DNA of 64,000 nt from contig NZ_CP120638.1 in NCBI RefSeq assembly GCF_029537235.1, positions 3,226,501 to 3,290,500 on the forward strand, in the 5' to 3' direction. The notes beneath the pieces are model-generated. The model was given only the letters and a program-made list of their open reading frames with translations, did no database searches and was not told where the DNA came from. This DNA comes from Rhizobium sp. 32-5/1 (GTDB lineage: Bacteria; Pseudomonadota; Alphaproteobacteria; Rhizobiales; Rhizobiaceae). The translations under genes and the position numbers were made by a program. Of this stretch, positions 9,970-18,392 are shown one piece after another. How positions within the stretch are numbered: position 1 is the first letter of the stretch; each line of letters opens with the position of its first letter.

Positions 9970-10081
9970 GGGATTAGCCTTCATCAACAAAATATCTGAA
10001 ACCTATGTAAGCGCTGATCCCGCGAATTAAAGATGCGGGCCCTCAGCAAATCGAACGGCCGCTCGGTCCTTGTTGTTCGAT

Positions 10082-10096
10082 GTTTTTGTTTTGTTC
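10082..10096 (+). promoter_or_regulatory. weak LexA-box-like site upstream of ruvC
   Basis: GTTT-N7-GTTC, one mismatch from the alphaproteobacterial SOS consensus GTTC-N7-GTTC, 45 bp before the ruvC start. On its own it would be weak evidence. It is listed because a perfect copy lies at the other end of ruvC. Confidence 0.3.
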
Positions 10097-10141
10097 ACAT
10101 TTTGCTGGCAGCGTCCCGGCATGAGTATTAAGCTTCCCACC

Positions 10142-10654
10142 ATGCAAAACACGATTCGAATCATCGGCATCGATCCCGGCCTTCGCCGCACCGGCTGGGG
10201 CGTGATCGACACGCTCGGCAATTCCCTGCGCTTTGTCGGCTCGGGAACGATCATGTCGGATGGCGACATGGATCTCGCCTCGCGGCTTTGCCAGTTGCAT
10301 GATGGTCTTGCCGAGGTCATCCACCTGCACAAGCCGGATGAGGCAGCGGTCGAGCAGACCTTCGTCAACAAGGATGCTGTGGCGACGCTGAAGCTCGGCC
10401 AGGCCCGCGGCATTGCCATGCTGGTGCCGGCGCGTGCCGGACTTCCGGTTGCGGAATATGCGCCGAATGCAGTGAAGAAATCCGTGATCGGCGTTGGCCA
10501 TGGCGAAAAGCAGCAGATTCATATGATGCTGAAAATCCTGATGCCAAAGGCCGAATTCAAGGGCAATGATGCCGCCGACGCGCTGGCCATCGCCATCTGC
10601 CACGCCCACAATCGCGGCGGCGCCCGCATGCGCATGGCGGCCCTTGCTGGATAG
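10142..10654 (+). CDS. ruvC: Holliday junction resolvase RuvC
   Basis: A 170-residue endonuclease that cleaves Holliday junctions after RuvAB branch migration. The four catalytic acids are visible: D11 in IGIDPG, E71 in [10 protein letters not shown], and D143 and D146 in [10 protein letters not shown] start at the ATG at 10142 (MQNTIRI), the usual rhizobial N-terminus; an ATG at 10121 would add seven residues. Unlike the compact ruvCAB of related genomes, a VapBC module and a new promoter separate it from ruvA. Confidence 0.96.
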   Translation: MQNTIRIIGIDPGLRRTGWGVIDTLGNSLRFVGSGTIMSDGDMDLASRLCQLHDGLAEVIHLHKPDEAAVEQTFVNKDAVATLKLGQARGIAMLVPARAGLPVAEYAPNAVKKSVIGVGHGEKQQIHMMLKILMPKAEFKGNDAADALAIAICHAHNRGGARMRMAALAG

Positions 10655-10657
10655 TTT

Positions 10658-10690
10658 GTTCTTGACTTGTTCTGTTTCGGCGGGTAAGTA
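10658..10690 (+). promoter_or_regulatory. perfect LexA (SOS) box overlapping a sigma70-like promoter
   Basis: GTTC at 10658-10661 and GTTC at 10669-10672 are separated by 7 bp, an exact match to the alphaproteobacterial LexA operator GTTC-N7-GTTC. The 7 bp spacer contains TTGACT (10662-10667), a good -35. TAAGTA at 10685-10690 lies 17 bp downstream as a -10. LexA bound here should occlude the promoter of vapB1-vapC1-ruvA. It begins 3 bp after the ruvC stop codon. Confidence 0.72.
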
Positions 10691-10709
10691 ATACCTGAGA
10701 GGTATTACT
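10687..10709 (+). promoter_or_regulatory. perfect inverted repeat, probable VapB autoregulatory operator
   Basis: A 10 bp perfect inverted repeat (AGTAATACCT, GAG, AGGTATTACT) ends on the base before the vapB1 ATG and overlaps the predicted -10 and the ribosome-binding site GAGAGG. AbrB/VapB antitoxins typically bind such palindromes in their own promoter, so autoregulation is inferred. Confidence 0.7.
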
Positions 10710-10976
10710 ATGCGCGTTACTGAAAAAGGCCAAGTGACCATACCGAAGGAAATTCGGGATCGTTTCAATATCGTGCCGGGAACCGAGGTCGACTTCGTTG
10801 CGTCGAAAGGCGGAGCCTTGTTGATCCGGGTCGATACTCGCGACGACGATAGCTCCATCCGCGATTTTGATGACTGGGCCGAGCGTGTCCGGGGAACATT
10901 TGATACGGGTGGAATGAGCACGGACGAATTTATGATTTTTCTCCGAGGGGAGCGCGACGATGTCGACTCTGGTTGA
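10710..10976 (+). CDS. vapB: antitoxin of VapBC module 1 (AbrB/SpoVT fold)
   Basis: An 88-residue protein with an N-terminal swapped-hairpin AbrB domain (MRVTEKGQVTIPKEIRDRF, then a PGTEVDF turn) and an acidic, flexible C-terminus that would wrap the toxin. The ATG directly abuts the palindromic operator. Its 3' end overlaps vapC1 by 17 bp, the usual translational coupling of antitoxin and toxin. It is inserted between ruvC and ruvA. Confidence 0.88.
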   Translation: MRVTEKGQVTIPKEIRDRFNIVPGTEVDFVASKGGALLIRVDTRDDDSSIRDFDDWAERVRGTFDTGGMSTDEFMIFLRGERDDVDSG

Positions 10977-11385
10977 TACCAACGTCTTTATCGATGTGCT
11001 GGGTCCGGACGCCCCATTTCGAAAATGGTCCGTCGATGTTCTCAAGCAGTGCACGCAGGAGGGTGAGATCATTCTCAGTCCGATCGTTTGGTCGGAACTT
11101 GCGGCATCGACAATTTCCGAGGCGGACTTGCTTGCGGCGTTGAGTTGGTTGGCGCCGAAACGCGAAACCATTCCGTTCGAAGCAGCCTTTCGTGCCGGAA
11201 AAGCGCATCGTGCCTATCGCGTTGCCGGTGGCCAGAGAGAGCGAACTCTGCCGGATTTTCTGATTGGTGCGCATGCTGAATGGCGTCGCCATCGTCTTCT
11301 GACGCGCGACGGCAGCCGCTACGTTTCTTACTTCCCGGCTGTGGATCTCATCACCCCCGAAACCCACCCCTTGCCAAGGATCTGA
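10960..11385 (+). CDS. vapC: VapC-type PIN-domain toxin, module 1
   Basis: A 141-residue PIN-domain protein. VapC toxins are Mg-dependent RNases that cut tRNA or rRNA. The four conserved acids are in place: D6 (VDTNVFID), E46 (WSELA), D99 (LPDFLIGAHA) and D117 (TRDGSRY), so the active site looks intact. It overlaps vapB1 and stops 3 bp before the ruvA ATG, so ruvA probably depends on the same transcript. Confidence 0.9.
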   Translation: MSTLVDTNVFIDVLGPDAPFRKWSVDVLKQCTQEGEIILSPIVWSELAASTISEADLLAALSWLAPKRETIPFEAAFRAGKAHRAYRVAGGQRERTLPDFLIGAHAEWRRHRLLTRDGSRYVSYFPAVDLITPETHPLPRI

Positions 11386-11388
11386 CGC

Positions 11389-12006
11389 ATGATCGGCAAA
11401 CTCAAGGGCACGATCGATGAAATCGGCGATGATCACGTCGTCGTCGATGTGCATGGCGTCGGCTATGTCGCCCATTGCTCGGCACGAACCCTGTCGCGGC
11501 TCGGATCGGCGGGCGAGGCGGTGGTGCTGTTCATAGAAACCTATGTCCGTGAGGACCAACTGCGGCTCTTCGGCTTCCTGAGCGCGCTGGAGCGCGAATG
11601 GTTTAGGTTGTTGCAAAGCGTGCAGGGTGTTGGTTCCAAAGTGGCGCTGGCCGTGCTTTCGACGCTGACACCCGGCGAACTCGCCAATGCAATCGCATTG
11701 CAGGACAAGACGGCTGTTTCGCGCGCACCTGGCGTTGGTCCGAAGGTTGCCATACGGATCATGACCGAGCTCAAAAACAAGGCGCCGGCCTTTGCCGGCG
11801 AAGCGGCGGGCACCATCGAGTTTAAGCAGGAGCTTGGCGAAGGCCTTGCCTCCGGACCGGTCACGGATGCGGTCTCGGCGCTGAGCAATCTCGGCTATTC
11901 CCGCGATCAGGCAGCCAATGCGGTCGCGGCGGCCTTGAAGAACGGCGGCGAGGGGGCGGATAGCGCCAAGCTGATCCGGCTGGGGCTGAAGGAGCTTTCA
12001 AAGTAG
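11389..12006 (+). CDS. ruvA: Holliday junction branch-migration protein RuvA
   Basis: A 205-residue protein with the N-terminal OB fold ([26 protein letters not shown]), two helix-hairpin-helix motifs ([15 protein letters not shown] near 77-91 and [14 protein letters not shown] near 105-118) and a C-terminal domain III that contacts RuvB. It tetramerises on four-way junctions and loads RuvB. It follows vapC1 by 3 bp and is followed by the second TA module. Confidence 0.97.
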   Translation: MIGKLKGTIDEIGDDHVVVDVHGVGYVAHCSARTLSRLGSAGEAVVLFIETYVREDQLRLFGFLSALEREWFRLLQSVQGVGSKVALAVLSTLTPGELANAIALQDKTAVSRAPGVGPKVAIRIMTELKNKAPAFAGEAAGTIEFKQELGEGLASGPVTDAVSALSNLGYSRDQAANAVAAALKNGGEGADSAKLIRLGLKELSK

Positions 12007-12032
12007 CGCGGAAGAAATTCATTTTTTCCGCG
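12007..12032 (+). other. inverted repeat after ruvA
   Basis: CGCGGAA and TTCCGCG (7 bp arms, 12 bp loop rich in T) begin right after the ruvA stop codon. It could be an attenuator or processing hairpin between ruvA and the second TA module; the T-run lies in the loop rather than after the stem. Confidence 0.4.
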
Positions 12033-12080
12033 ACATCTGATAAAATCCTCCCAACTCAGAATTTTCCGAAGGATTGAGTT

Positions 12081-12365
12081 ATGCACTGGGAACTGACGCT
12101 CTCCTCCAAAGGTCAACTCACCATTCCGAAGGATATGCGTGAAGCGCTTCATCTTCGGCCCGGCGACCGCGTTATTTACAGCATCATTGACGGACAGTTT
12201 GTAATCACCCCGAAGAACGTCGATTTCAACGATTTGGCGGGAATACTTGGTACAGCTCCCAAGGGACCAGCGTCGCTGGACGAGATTGACCGGTCCGTTT
12301 TGGCTGCGGCCGGCGCCAATGTGGTCGACGGGATCGACTATGACGAACCGGATGTCGCTGCGTGA
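12081..12365 (+). CDS. vapB: antitoxin of VapBC module 2 (AbrB/MazE fold)
   Basis: A 94-residue protein with an AbrB-like N-terminus (LTLSSKGQLTIPKDMREAL, LRPGDRV) and an acidic tail. An imperfect repeat AACTCA-N16-TGAGTT ends on the base before the ATG and may be its operator; TAAAAT at 12041 could be a -10. Its stop codon overlaps the vapC2 GTG start (GTGA). It is only distantly similar to VapB1, so this looks like a separate acquisition and not a tandem duplication. Confidence 0.87.
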   Translation: MHWELTLSSKGQLTIPKDMREALHLRPGDRVIYSIIDGQFVITPKNVDFNDLAGILGTAPKGPASLDEIDRSVLAAAGANVVDGIDYDEPDVAA

Positions 12366-12766
12366 AAACCTTCGGTCTCGATACGAATGTCGTTTTGCGT
12401 CTCATTCTCGACGACCATCCAGCGCAGCATAGCGCTGCGTTAAGATTTGGCGCCGGGCTCGGCAAAGACTATAATGCCTTTCTTTCGTTGATCGCTCTTC
12501 TCGAACTGGACTGGGCGCTTCGCTCCCAATATGGATTCCAGAGAAAAGACGTCGCAGCGATAATCGGAAAACTATTGCGGACCCGCGGACTGTTTGTTGA
12601 AAATCATACGGTGGTCTTGAAGGCTCTGAGACTGATAGCTGCTCAGAATGTCGATTTTGCGGACGCTCTTATTGCCTGTCGTTCTCAAGAGGAAGGCTGT
12701 GACGCTATCAAGACGTTCGATCAAAAAGCCGCCAAACGCATCCCCGGAATGGAACTTCTCGCATGA
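12362..12766 (+). CDS. vapC: VapC-type PIN-domain toxin, module 2
   Basis: A 134-residue PIN-domain protein with all four acids: D7 ([10 protein letters not shown]), E49 (ALLELDW), D101 (FADALIA) and D120 (KTFDQKAAK). The GTG start overlaps the vapB2 stop by 4 bp. Its own stop overlaps the ruvB start codon as ATGA at 12763-12766. RuvB translation may therefore be coupled to ribosomes finishing this toxin, which is unusual for a TA cassette. Confidence 0.9.
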   Translation: MKTFGLDTNVVLRLILDDHPAQHSAALRFGAGLGKDYNAFLSLIALLELDWALRSQYGFQRKDVAAIIGKLLRTRGLFVENHTVVLKALRLIAAQNVDFADALIACRSQEEGCDAIKTFDQKAAKRIPGMELLA

Positions 12767-13803
12767 CCGACGCCGCCCGCCTGATTACGCCGGAGAAGCG
12801 TGGCGAAGACCTCGATACGACGCTGCGGCCGCAGTCGCTGGACGAATTCACCGGCCAGGCGGAAGCGCGCGCCAACCTGAAAGTCTTCATCGAAGCGGCG
12901 AAGAACCGCGGCGAGGCGCTCGATCATGTGCTGTTTGTCGGGCCTCCGGGTCTTGGCAAGACGACGCTGGCGCAGATCATGGCAAAGGAGCTGGGCGTCA
13001 ACTTTCGTTCGACCTCGGGTCCTGTCATCGCCAAGGCCGGCGATCTGGCAGCCCTTCTGACCAATCTCGAAGATCGCGACGTTTTGTTTATTGATGAAAT
13101 CCACCGGTTGAGCCCGGCGGTGGAAGAAATTCTCTATCCGGCCATGGAGGACTTCCAGCTCGACCTGATCATCGGCGAGGGGCCGTCCGCGCGCTCCGTG
13201 AAGATCGACCTGTCGAAATTCACGCTGGTTGCGGCAACCACGCGGCTCGGTCTTCTGACGACGCCGCTGCGCGACCGCTTCGGCATTCCAGTGCGCCTGA
13301 ATTTCTATACGGTCGAGGAACTGGAGTTTATCGTGCGGCGCGGTGCCCGGCTGATGGGGCTCGGCATGACCGATGACGGCGCCCGCGAAATCGCACGTCG
13401 CGCCCGCGGTACGCCGCGCATTGCCGGGCGTCTTTTGCGCCGGGTGCGGGACTTCGCCGAGGTCGCGAAGGCAGAGGCCGTGACAAGGCAGATCGCCGAT
13501 GAGGCCCTGACGCGGCTGCTCGTCGACAATATGGGGCTGGACCAGCTCGACAAACGCTATCTCACAATGATCGCGCTCAATTTCGGCGGGGGGCCCGTGG
13601 GTATCGAGACGATTGCGGCAGGCCTTTCGGAGCCGCGCGATGCGATAGAGGACATCATCGAGCCCTACATGATCCAGCAGGGTTTTATCCAGCGCACGCC
13701 GCGCGGGCGTATTTTAACCGCAAATGCGTGGAAACACCTCGGACTGCAGATACCGAAGGACCTGGAGGCGACCCAGTTCCGGCTGTTCCAGGAGGAAGAC
13801 TGA
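12763..13803 (+). CDS. ruvB: Holliday junction branch-migration ATPase RuvB
   Basis: A 346-residue AAA+ motor of normal length. Walker [10 protein letters not shown] is at residues 60-68 and Walker B LFIDEIH at 108-114. The sensor region AATTRLG and the C-terminal winged helix ([11 protein letters not shown]) are present. RuvB hexamers drive branch migration with RuvA. Its ATG overlaps the vapC2 stop, and the metallophosphoesterase gene follows immediately (GTG right after TGA). Confidence 0.97.
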   Translation: MTDAARLITPEKRGEDLDTTLRPQSLDEFTGQAEARANLKVFIEAAKNRGEALDHVLFVGPPGLGKTTLAQIMAKELGVNFRSTSGPVIAKAGDLAALLTNLEDRDVLFIDEIHRLSPAVEEILYPAMEDFQLDLIIGEGPSARSVKIDLSKFTLVAATTRLGLLTTPLRDRFGIPVRLNFYTVEELEFIVRRGARLMGLGMTDDGAREIARRARGTPRIAGRLLRRVRDFAEVAKAEAVTRQIADEALTRLLVDNMGLDQLDKRYLTMIALNFGGGPVGIETIAAGLSEPRDAIEDIIEPYMIQQGFIQRTPRGRILTANAWKHLGLQIPKDLEATQFRLFQEED

Positions 13804-14676
13804 GTGGTTTCGCGTCGCGGGTTTTTCCGGACCCTTGGAGGGCTGATCCTGAGTGGCGCGGCGACAGGCGCCTATGCCGTGGGCATCGAGCCGAGGGGAA
13901 ATCCCCGCGTGACGCGCTATCGTCTCGTTCCACCCAATTGGCCGTCCGGGTTGAAGCTGAAACTGGTCATCCTCGCCGATATCCATGCGTGCAAACCCTG
14001 GATGTCACCGAAACGCATCGGTGAAATCTGTGCGCAGGCAAATATGCTTGGTGGCGATATGGTGCTTCTTCTGGGGGATTTCCTCTCGGGCATGCGGCTG
14101 AGGACAGGCTATGTCGAGCCGAAGGATTGGGCGCAGGAGCTTTCGCGTCTGTCGGCTCCGCTCGGTGTCCATGCCGTGCTTGGCAATCATGATTGGCTCG
14201 ACGATCCAGGCGCCATGGCGGCCGGAAAGGGACCGACGTTCGCGCATACGGCGCTCGAATCGATCGGCGTCCCTGTCTACGACAATCGTGCCGTGCGCTT
14301 CGAAAAGGATGGCATGACATTCTGGCTGGCGGGCCTTGCCGACCAGATCGGTCCTTGGGAGGGCCACGACGATCTGCCGGGAACGCTGGCACAAGTAGAC
14401 GACGATGCACCTGTTATCCTGATGGCGCACGAACCGGATATTTTCCCCAAGGTTCCCGATCGTGTGGCTTTGACCCTATCCGGCCACACCCATGGCGGCC
14501 AGATTCGTTTGCTTGGTTATTCTCCGGTCGTGCCGTCGCGGTATAAAAATCGCTATGCTTACGGGCATGTCGTAGAAAACGAACGCAACCTGATCGTATC
14601 GGGCGGGCTCGGAACCTCCATTCTTCCCATTCGTTTCGGCTCGCCGCCGGAGATCGTCGTTGTCGATCTCGGATAG
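13804..14676 (+). CDS. Tat-exported metallophosphoesterase (YaeI-like)
   Basis: A 290-residue calcineurin-like phosphoesterase. The N-terminus has a twin-arginine motif (SRRGFFRTL, residues 3-11) and a hydrophobic stretch, so Tat export or membrane anchoring is likely. Metal-binding motifs: LADIHAC (D59, H61), LLGDF (D92), GNHDWL near 132 and the GHTHGGQIR loop near 226. YaeI/YkuE relatives act on envelope lipids such as UDP-diacylglucosamine; the substrate here is unknown. The GTG start touches the ruvB stop codon. Confidence 0.87.
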   Translation: MVSRRGFFRTLGGLILSGAATGAYAVGIEPRGNPRVTRYRLVPPNWPSGLKLKLVILADIHACKPWMSPKRIGEICAQANMLGGDMVLLLGDFLSGMRLRTGYVEPKDWAQELSRLSAPLGVHAVLGNHDWLDDPGAMAAGKGPTFAHTALESIGVPVYDNRAVRFEKDGMTFWLAGLADQIGPWEGHDDLPGTLAQVDDDAPVILMAHEPDIFPKVPDRVALTLSGHTHGGQIRLLGYSPVVPSRYKNRYAYGHVVENERNLIVSGGLGTSILPIRFGSPPEIVVVDLG

Positions 14677-14680
14677 ACCC

Positions 14681-15196
14681 ATGGCGAAACGCAGGATGAT
14701 CCGGTTGGATTCAGGCGAGCGGCGGTTCAATTTCCGCATTGCCGGGCTCGGTTTTCGCGACGGCTACGTGCTGGTTCATCGGGCAACGCATGAGGCCTTC
14801 TGGACCTTTCCTGGAGGCCGCGCGGAGATCGGCGAGACCTCGACCGAAACACTGAAGCGCGAGATGATCGAAGAACTGGGCGTCGAGGTAACCGTCGGGC
14901 CAATGCTCTGGACCGTCGAGAATTTCTTCCGTTACGAGCAGCGCGACTATCACGAGATCGGCTTCTACTACCGCATGGAGATCCCGGCGGAGTTCCCCTT
15001 CCATGAAACGGACATCGTCCACCGCCTGCGCGACGGCAAAAACAATCTGGAGTTCAAATGGGCAAAGGCGACCGTCGCCGCGCTGCGGGCGCTTGATATC
15101 CCGCCCTATTTCATTGCCGAACAGATCGAAAACCTGCCGGACAGGCCGCAACACATCATCTGGCACGATGGCGATCTGGACAGGCGTGATATGTGA
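14681..15196 (+). CDS. NUDIX hydrolase
   Basis: A 171-residue protein with a full Nudix box at residues 45-67 (GGRAEIGE ... REMIEELGV), fitting GX5EX7REUXEEXGU. It would hydrolyse a nucleoside diphosphate-linked substrate that cannot be named. I use the ATG at 14681, 4 bp after the phosphoesterase stop, so the two genes are probably co-transcribed. A long inverted repeat follows. Confidence 0.88.
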   Translation: MAKRRMIRLDSGERRFNFRIAGLGFRDGYVLVHRATHEAFWTFPGGRAEIGETSTETLKREMIEELGVEVTVGPMLWTVENFFRYEQRDYHEIGFYYRMEIPAEFPFHETDIVHRLRDGKNNLEFKWAKATVAALRALDIPPYFIAEQIENLPDRPQHIIWHDGDLDRRDM

Positions 15197-15205
15197 ACTC
15201 TGACC

Positions 15206-15242
15206 GAACGATCCCGACCCTAAGTGCTGGCCGGGATCGTTC
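15206..15242. terminator. 11 bp inverted repeat between convergent genes
   Basis: GAACGATCCCG and CGGGATCGTTC form a perfect stem with a 15 nt loop. It lies between the NUDIX gene and a minus-strand gene. There is no clear T-tract, so it is a possible rather than a typical terminator. Confidence 0.55.
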
Positions 15243-15251
15243 CTGCAAGGG

Positions 15252-16462
15252 TCAGCCCGTAGCGCCGGTGATCATGTCGCCGAGGCCGGCCTTAAGTTTT
15301 GCATCCGGGGCGTAGCAGTCGGACACGAACAGCGTGCCATCGGCGCAATCGTACCATTCGCCATTGCCGACCGCCGCGGCCTTGATCTTGGCAAGCGTCG
15401 TCTGCCACGCGCTTTTCGGCGGCAGGCTGATGACGCGCTCGGTGACCCAGTCGGTCAGCCAGCGCTGGTTGGCAAGGGAGGATGCGGCGAGCGCGACAGA
15501 CGGGTTTGCCTCGAAATAGGCTTCGATGGCGGTGTTGGTCGGGGCGATGACGAACTGTTCAAGATTGCTGTCGCCGAAGGCACCGGCAAGGCCGGTCTGG
15601 AGCAGGGCGGCCAGAAACGTATCGGTCTTGCCGGCGGTTTCCGGTCCCCTGGCAAGTCTGTGCAGGGTCTCGAGAATGGTCGGCAAAGTTCCTGCGCTGT
15701 CGGTCGCCCCGATTTTCCCCGCGACAGGCTGGTAGACGAGGTCGAGGACCGGGGTGAACGACCGCTTGCGGATGCCGCGCGTCCAGTTGAATTCAAAATC
15801 GACTTCCAGCTGTCCGCTCAGGGCCGGCACTTTGCCTTGCGGCACCTCGAAGATCACCGCCGGGTTCCAGATGTAGCCGGCATAGGACGTCCTGCCCGGA
15901 TTGGCCGGCACCGCCGGGCTGATCCAGCCGACATGCGGAAGGCTCGTGTGCCATTCGATGGAGCCGGTCGCCGGGCGGGCAGCGAACGAGACTTCGGAGG
16001 CCGTGAAGCTGATCCCGACGCTGGTGTTGATGGAAGCGCCGACTTTCGTCTTGCCTTCCTCCCGCTCAACACCCAGTTCCCCGCCAACGGAAAAGCTGAT
16101 GGCCACCTCCTCGATGGTGCTGTTGGGGCCAAAGCTCGTCAGCCGCGTTTCGGGCGATCCAGAACTGATGCGCAACTTCATGTAGTTCGCATAGAAGCCG
16201 ACCGAGACCCAGTTGCTGCCGGGGCTTGTGGGGAGCCCTGGATGCCGTGATAGACATCGCCGGTCACGAGGTAATAATCCTTGGTCAGGCTCTGGTCGCC
16301 CTGCTGCAGCTTGTAGACCGCGAGTACGGCGTTTGCGGTTAAAGTCTGGGGTTCGGTTGCCACTGTGCCCCAGCCATAATCGCTGCCGCCATTGGCATTC
16401 CAGTTTGCGTCGAGATTGCCCACCAGTTTCCAGGCGGCAGCATCCAGCGTGTCGATCGGCAT
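15252..16462 (-). pseudogene. unrecognised beta-rich protein, frameshifted
   Basis: Two overlapping frames together give a ~402-residue protein that I do not recognise. The N-terminal part (MPIDTLDAAAWKLVGN, then DYYLVTGDVYHGIQG) is in one frame. The rest (GSNWVSVGFYANYMKL onward) is in another, joined if one base is missing from GGGG at 16230-16233. The middle has alternating polar/hydrophobic strands rich in Ser, Thr, Val and Trp, reminiscent of secreted beta-barrel or pore-forming folds, but I cannot prove a family. There is no signal peptide. The C-terminal 150 residues look helical. Confidence 0.6.
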
Positions 16463-16621
16463 CTACATCTCTCCCGTGTTGACGAAGCGTTCCGGGAACG
16501 CAGCGTTTGAAGCTCAGGGCCAAGACGGCCCGAGACAGCGGACGGTAGAATAAAATGGCGAATGCAACTATTGGTAATTTTTAGAGGTAATGCAGCTTTT
16601 GCGCGTGTTTTCCGCAGACGA

Positions 16622-17521
16622 TCAGGCGAGAAGGCCCAGGTCGTCGTGGAGGGTTTGCTGGAGCCTCTCCCTGCCTCCGGGCGTCCAGCCCAGCGCACCG
16701 ATCTTGCAGGTGCTCATCTTGTTGTAGTCAGTCGCATCGGCGGTATCGGGCAGGGGATGGGGACAGTGAGTCCTTTCCTTCAGCGGCGCGAGGATCATGC
16801 GGTTGTCGATCAGTATATCGGAGACGTTGAAGGTCTCGCCGCTGACCCGGATGGAATCGGTGTCCAGCATCAACCGCACGGCGCTTGCGACGTCAGCGCC
16901 ATGGACCTCCGTGCCCGCGCGCCGCGCAACCGGTCTGCCGGCGAGGTAGTCTTCGAACAATCCTTGCCATTTGTGCGGCTGCCCCAGTCGGGCGGAGCCA
17001 TAGACGCCCGTGACGCGCAGGCTCGCCGTCACGAAACCGTGGCCGCAGAGGGAATGCAGGGAGCGCTCGGCCATCAGCTTGACGGAACCGTACAGGGTGT
17101 CGGGCCGGCAAAGCAGGCCTTCCGTCAGCAGCGTGCCTGACGGTTGCGTACCATAGGCGGCACGGCTGGAAAGAAAGCAGGTACGGCGAACGCCTGCGTC
17201 CTTCGCCGCCTCGAACAACCGGACAGTGCCGTCGAGGTTTTTCGCCTGAAAGCCTTTCGGATCGTCGCCTTCGCCGCCGCGGTATTTTCCGGGCAGATGG
17301 TCGAAGGCGGCATGCACGAAATAGTAGATATTGTCGAAGGCCTCGATCTGGTCGGCTTCCGGATCGAGATGCAAGGGAACGAACGAGACAGGCTTTGAGA
17401 ACGCGTTCAGTGAAGGCGGGGTGCGGCCACCAACCGTCACCTTATAGCCGTTTGTCAGCAGATGCTCGACGATGAAGCTGCCAACAAGACCGGTACCGCC
17501 TGAAACGAGAACGCGTGTCAT
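16622..17521 (-). CDS. sqdC: SqdC-like NAD-dependent epimerase/reductase (sulfolipid operon)
   Basis: A 299-residue extended SDR with GGTGLVGSFIVE at residues 8-19, an SSRAAYG segment near 123 and the catalytic YGSVK (Tyr-Lys pair) near 147-151. It is the third gene of a minus-strand operon. Its ATG overlaps the stop of the glycosyltransferase gene by 4 bp (17518-17521). The sqdB-sqdD-sqdC order matches the sulfoquinovosyl diacylglycerol operon of Sinorhizobium meliloti, from which the name is taken. Confidence 0.8.
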   Translation of the reverse strand: MTRVLVSGGTGLVGSFIVEHLLTNGYKVTVGGRTPPSLNAFSKPVSFVPLHLDPEADQIEAFDNIYYFVHAAFDHLPGKYRGGEGDDPKGFQAKNLDGTVRLFEAAKDAGVRRTCFLSSRAAYGTQPSGTLLTEGLLCRPDTLYGSVKLMAERSLHSLCGHGFVTASLRVTGVYGSARLGQPHKWQGLFEDYLAGRPVARRAGTEVHGADVASAVRLMLDTDSIRVSGETFNVSDILIDNRMILAPLKERTHCPHPLPDTADATDYNKMSTCKIGALGWTPGGRERLQQTLHDDLGLLA

Positions 17522-18392
17522 AAATTTCCCGGTTCGATTTTCCTAGGATTGGGCAGATCGGCAACAGCCGGGATGGTCTCCCCAGCGTAAAAGGAATACC
17601 ACAGGTCGATCAGCAGCTGCAGCCTCTCAGCCTTCGGGTGGTCTTTCTCCCAGGGTTTTTCATACTGGTAGTGCAGCACGCCGATCACGGCCCAATCCCA
17701 GAGTTCTGGCATGTTGAACCAGACATATTGCAGCATGTTCATGGTGACCGGCAGGCCGTGCCAATCCGGAAAGAAGGCCTGCAAAAAGGTCTGGTCGGTG
17801 CGCGGCCAGAAGGCGTCCGGTACATCGAGGCGCTCAAGCATCGCATCGTAAGTGGCAAGCGACGGTTCGGCGACGAAGACGCCGGAGTTCAGGCGGTGGA
17901 AATCCGCAAGGCTTTCATAGACATTGGGGGCTGCGGAAAATTCCGGATAGGCGAAATACCGATCGATCGGCTTCAGCACCAGCGCGTCGGCGTCGACGAA
18001 GATGCAGCGCTCGTATTCGGTCAATTGCCAGAGCCGCAGCTTGCAGAAATTGTCGAGCGGGAGTGAAACTCCGGCTTGCGGCCTTTGCTAAACGGCGCAT
18101 TTTCATGAACGTTGCGGCGCGCATGCCGTTGGTTGAAGGCGTCCGACAGGGGCAGCAGGTCTGTTGCAACCAGCCGGCAGCCGAGCGATGCAAGCGGCTC
18201 CAAAGCCTGTTCCGATACGCCGCCCGTGTGGAGAACGACGATATCGGCCGGTGTGTTCGTGTGGCGGATCGAGCGGGCAAGTGCGGTTGCCCCCATCGCA
18301 TAGTCGGCATTCGTTACCAGCGTCACGAAGGCGTGCCTCGATCGCGCCGGCTGTGTTGCAAACAGCCCTTCGGATAGTTGCGTGACGCTCAT
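17518..18392 (-). pseudogene. sqdD: SqdD-like glycosyltransferase family 8 protein (frame interrupted)
   Basis: A glycogenin-like GT8 enzyme of about 291 residues that would transfer sulfoquinovose to diacylglycerol. The N-terminal part (AFVTLVTNADYAMGA...) runs to 18059. The C-terminal part (EYERCIFVDADALVL, containing the DxD motif) continues in the next frame. Restoring one G at 18059-18061 gives an uninterrupted protein. The start overlaps the sqdB stop as ATGA at 18389-18392, so operon coupling is preserved, which argues that the break is a sequence error. Confidence 0.78.
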
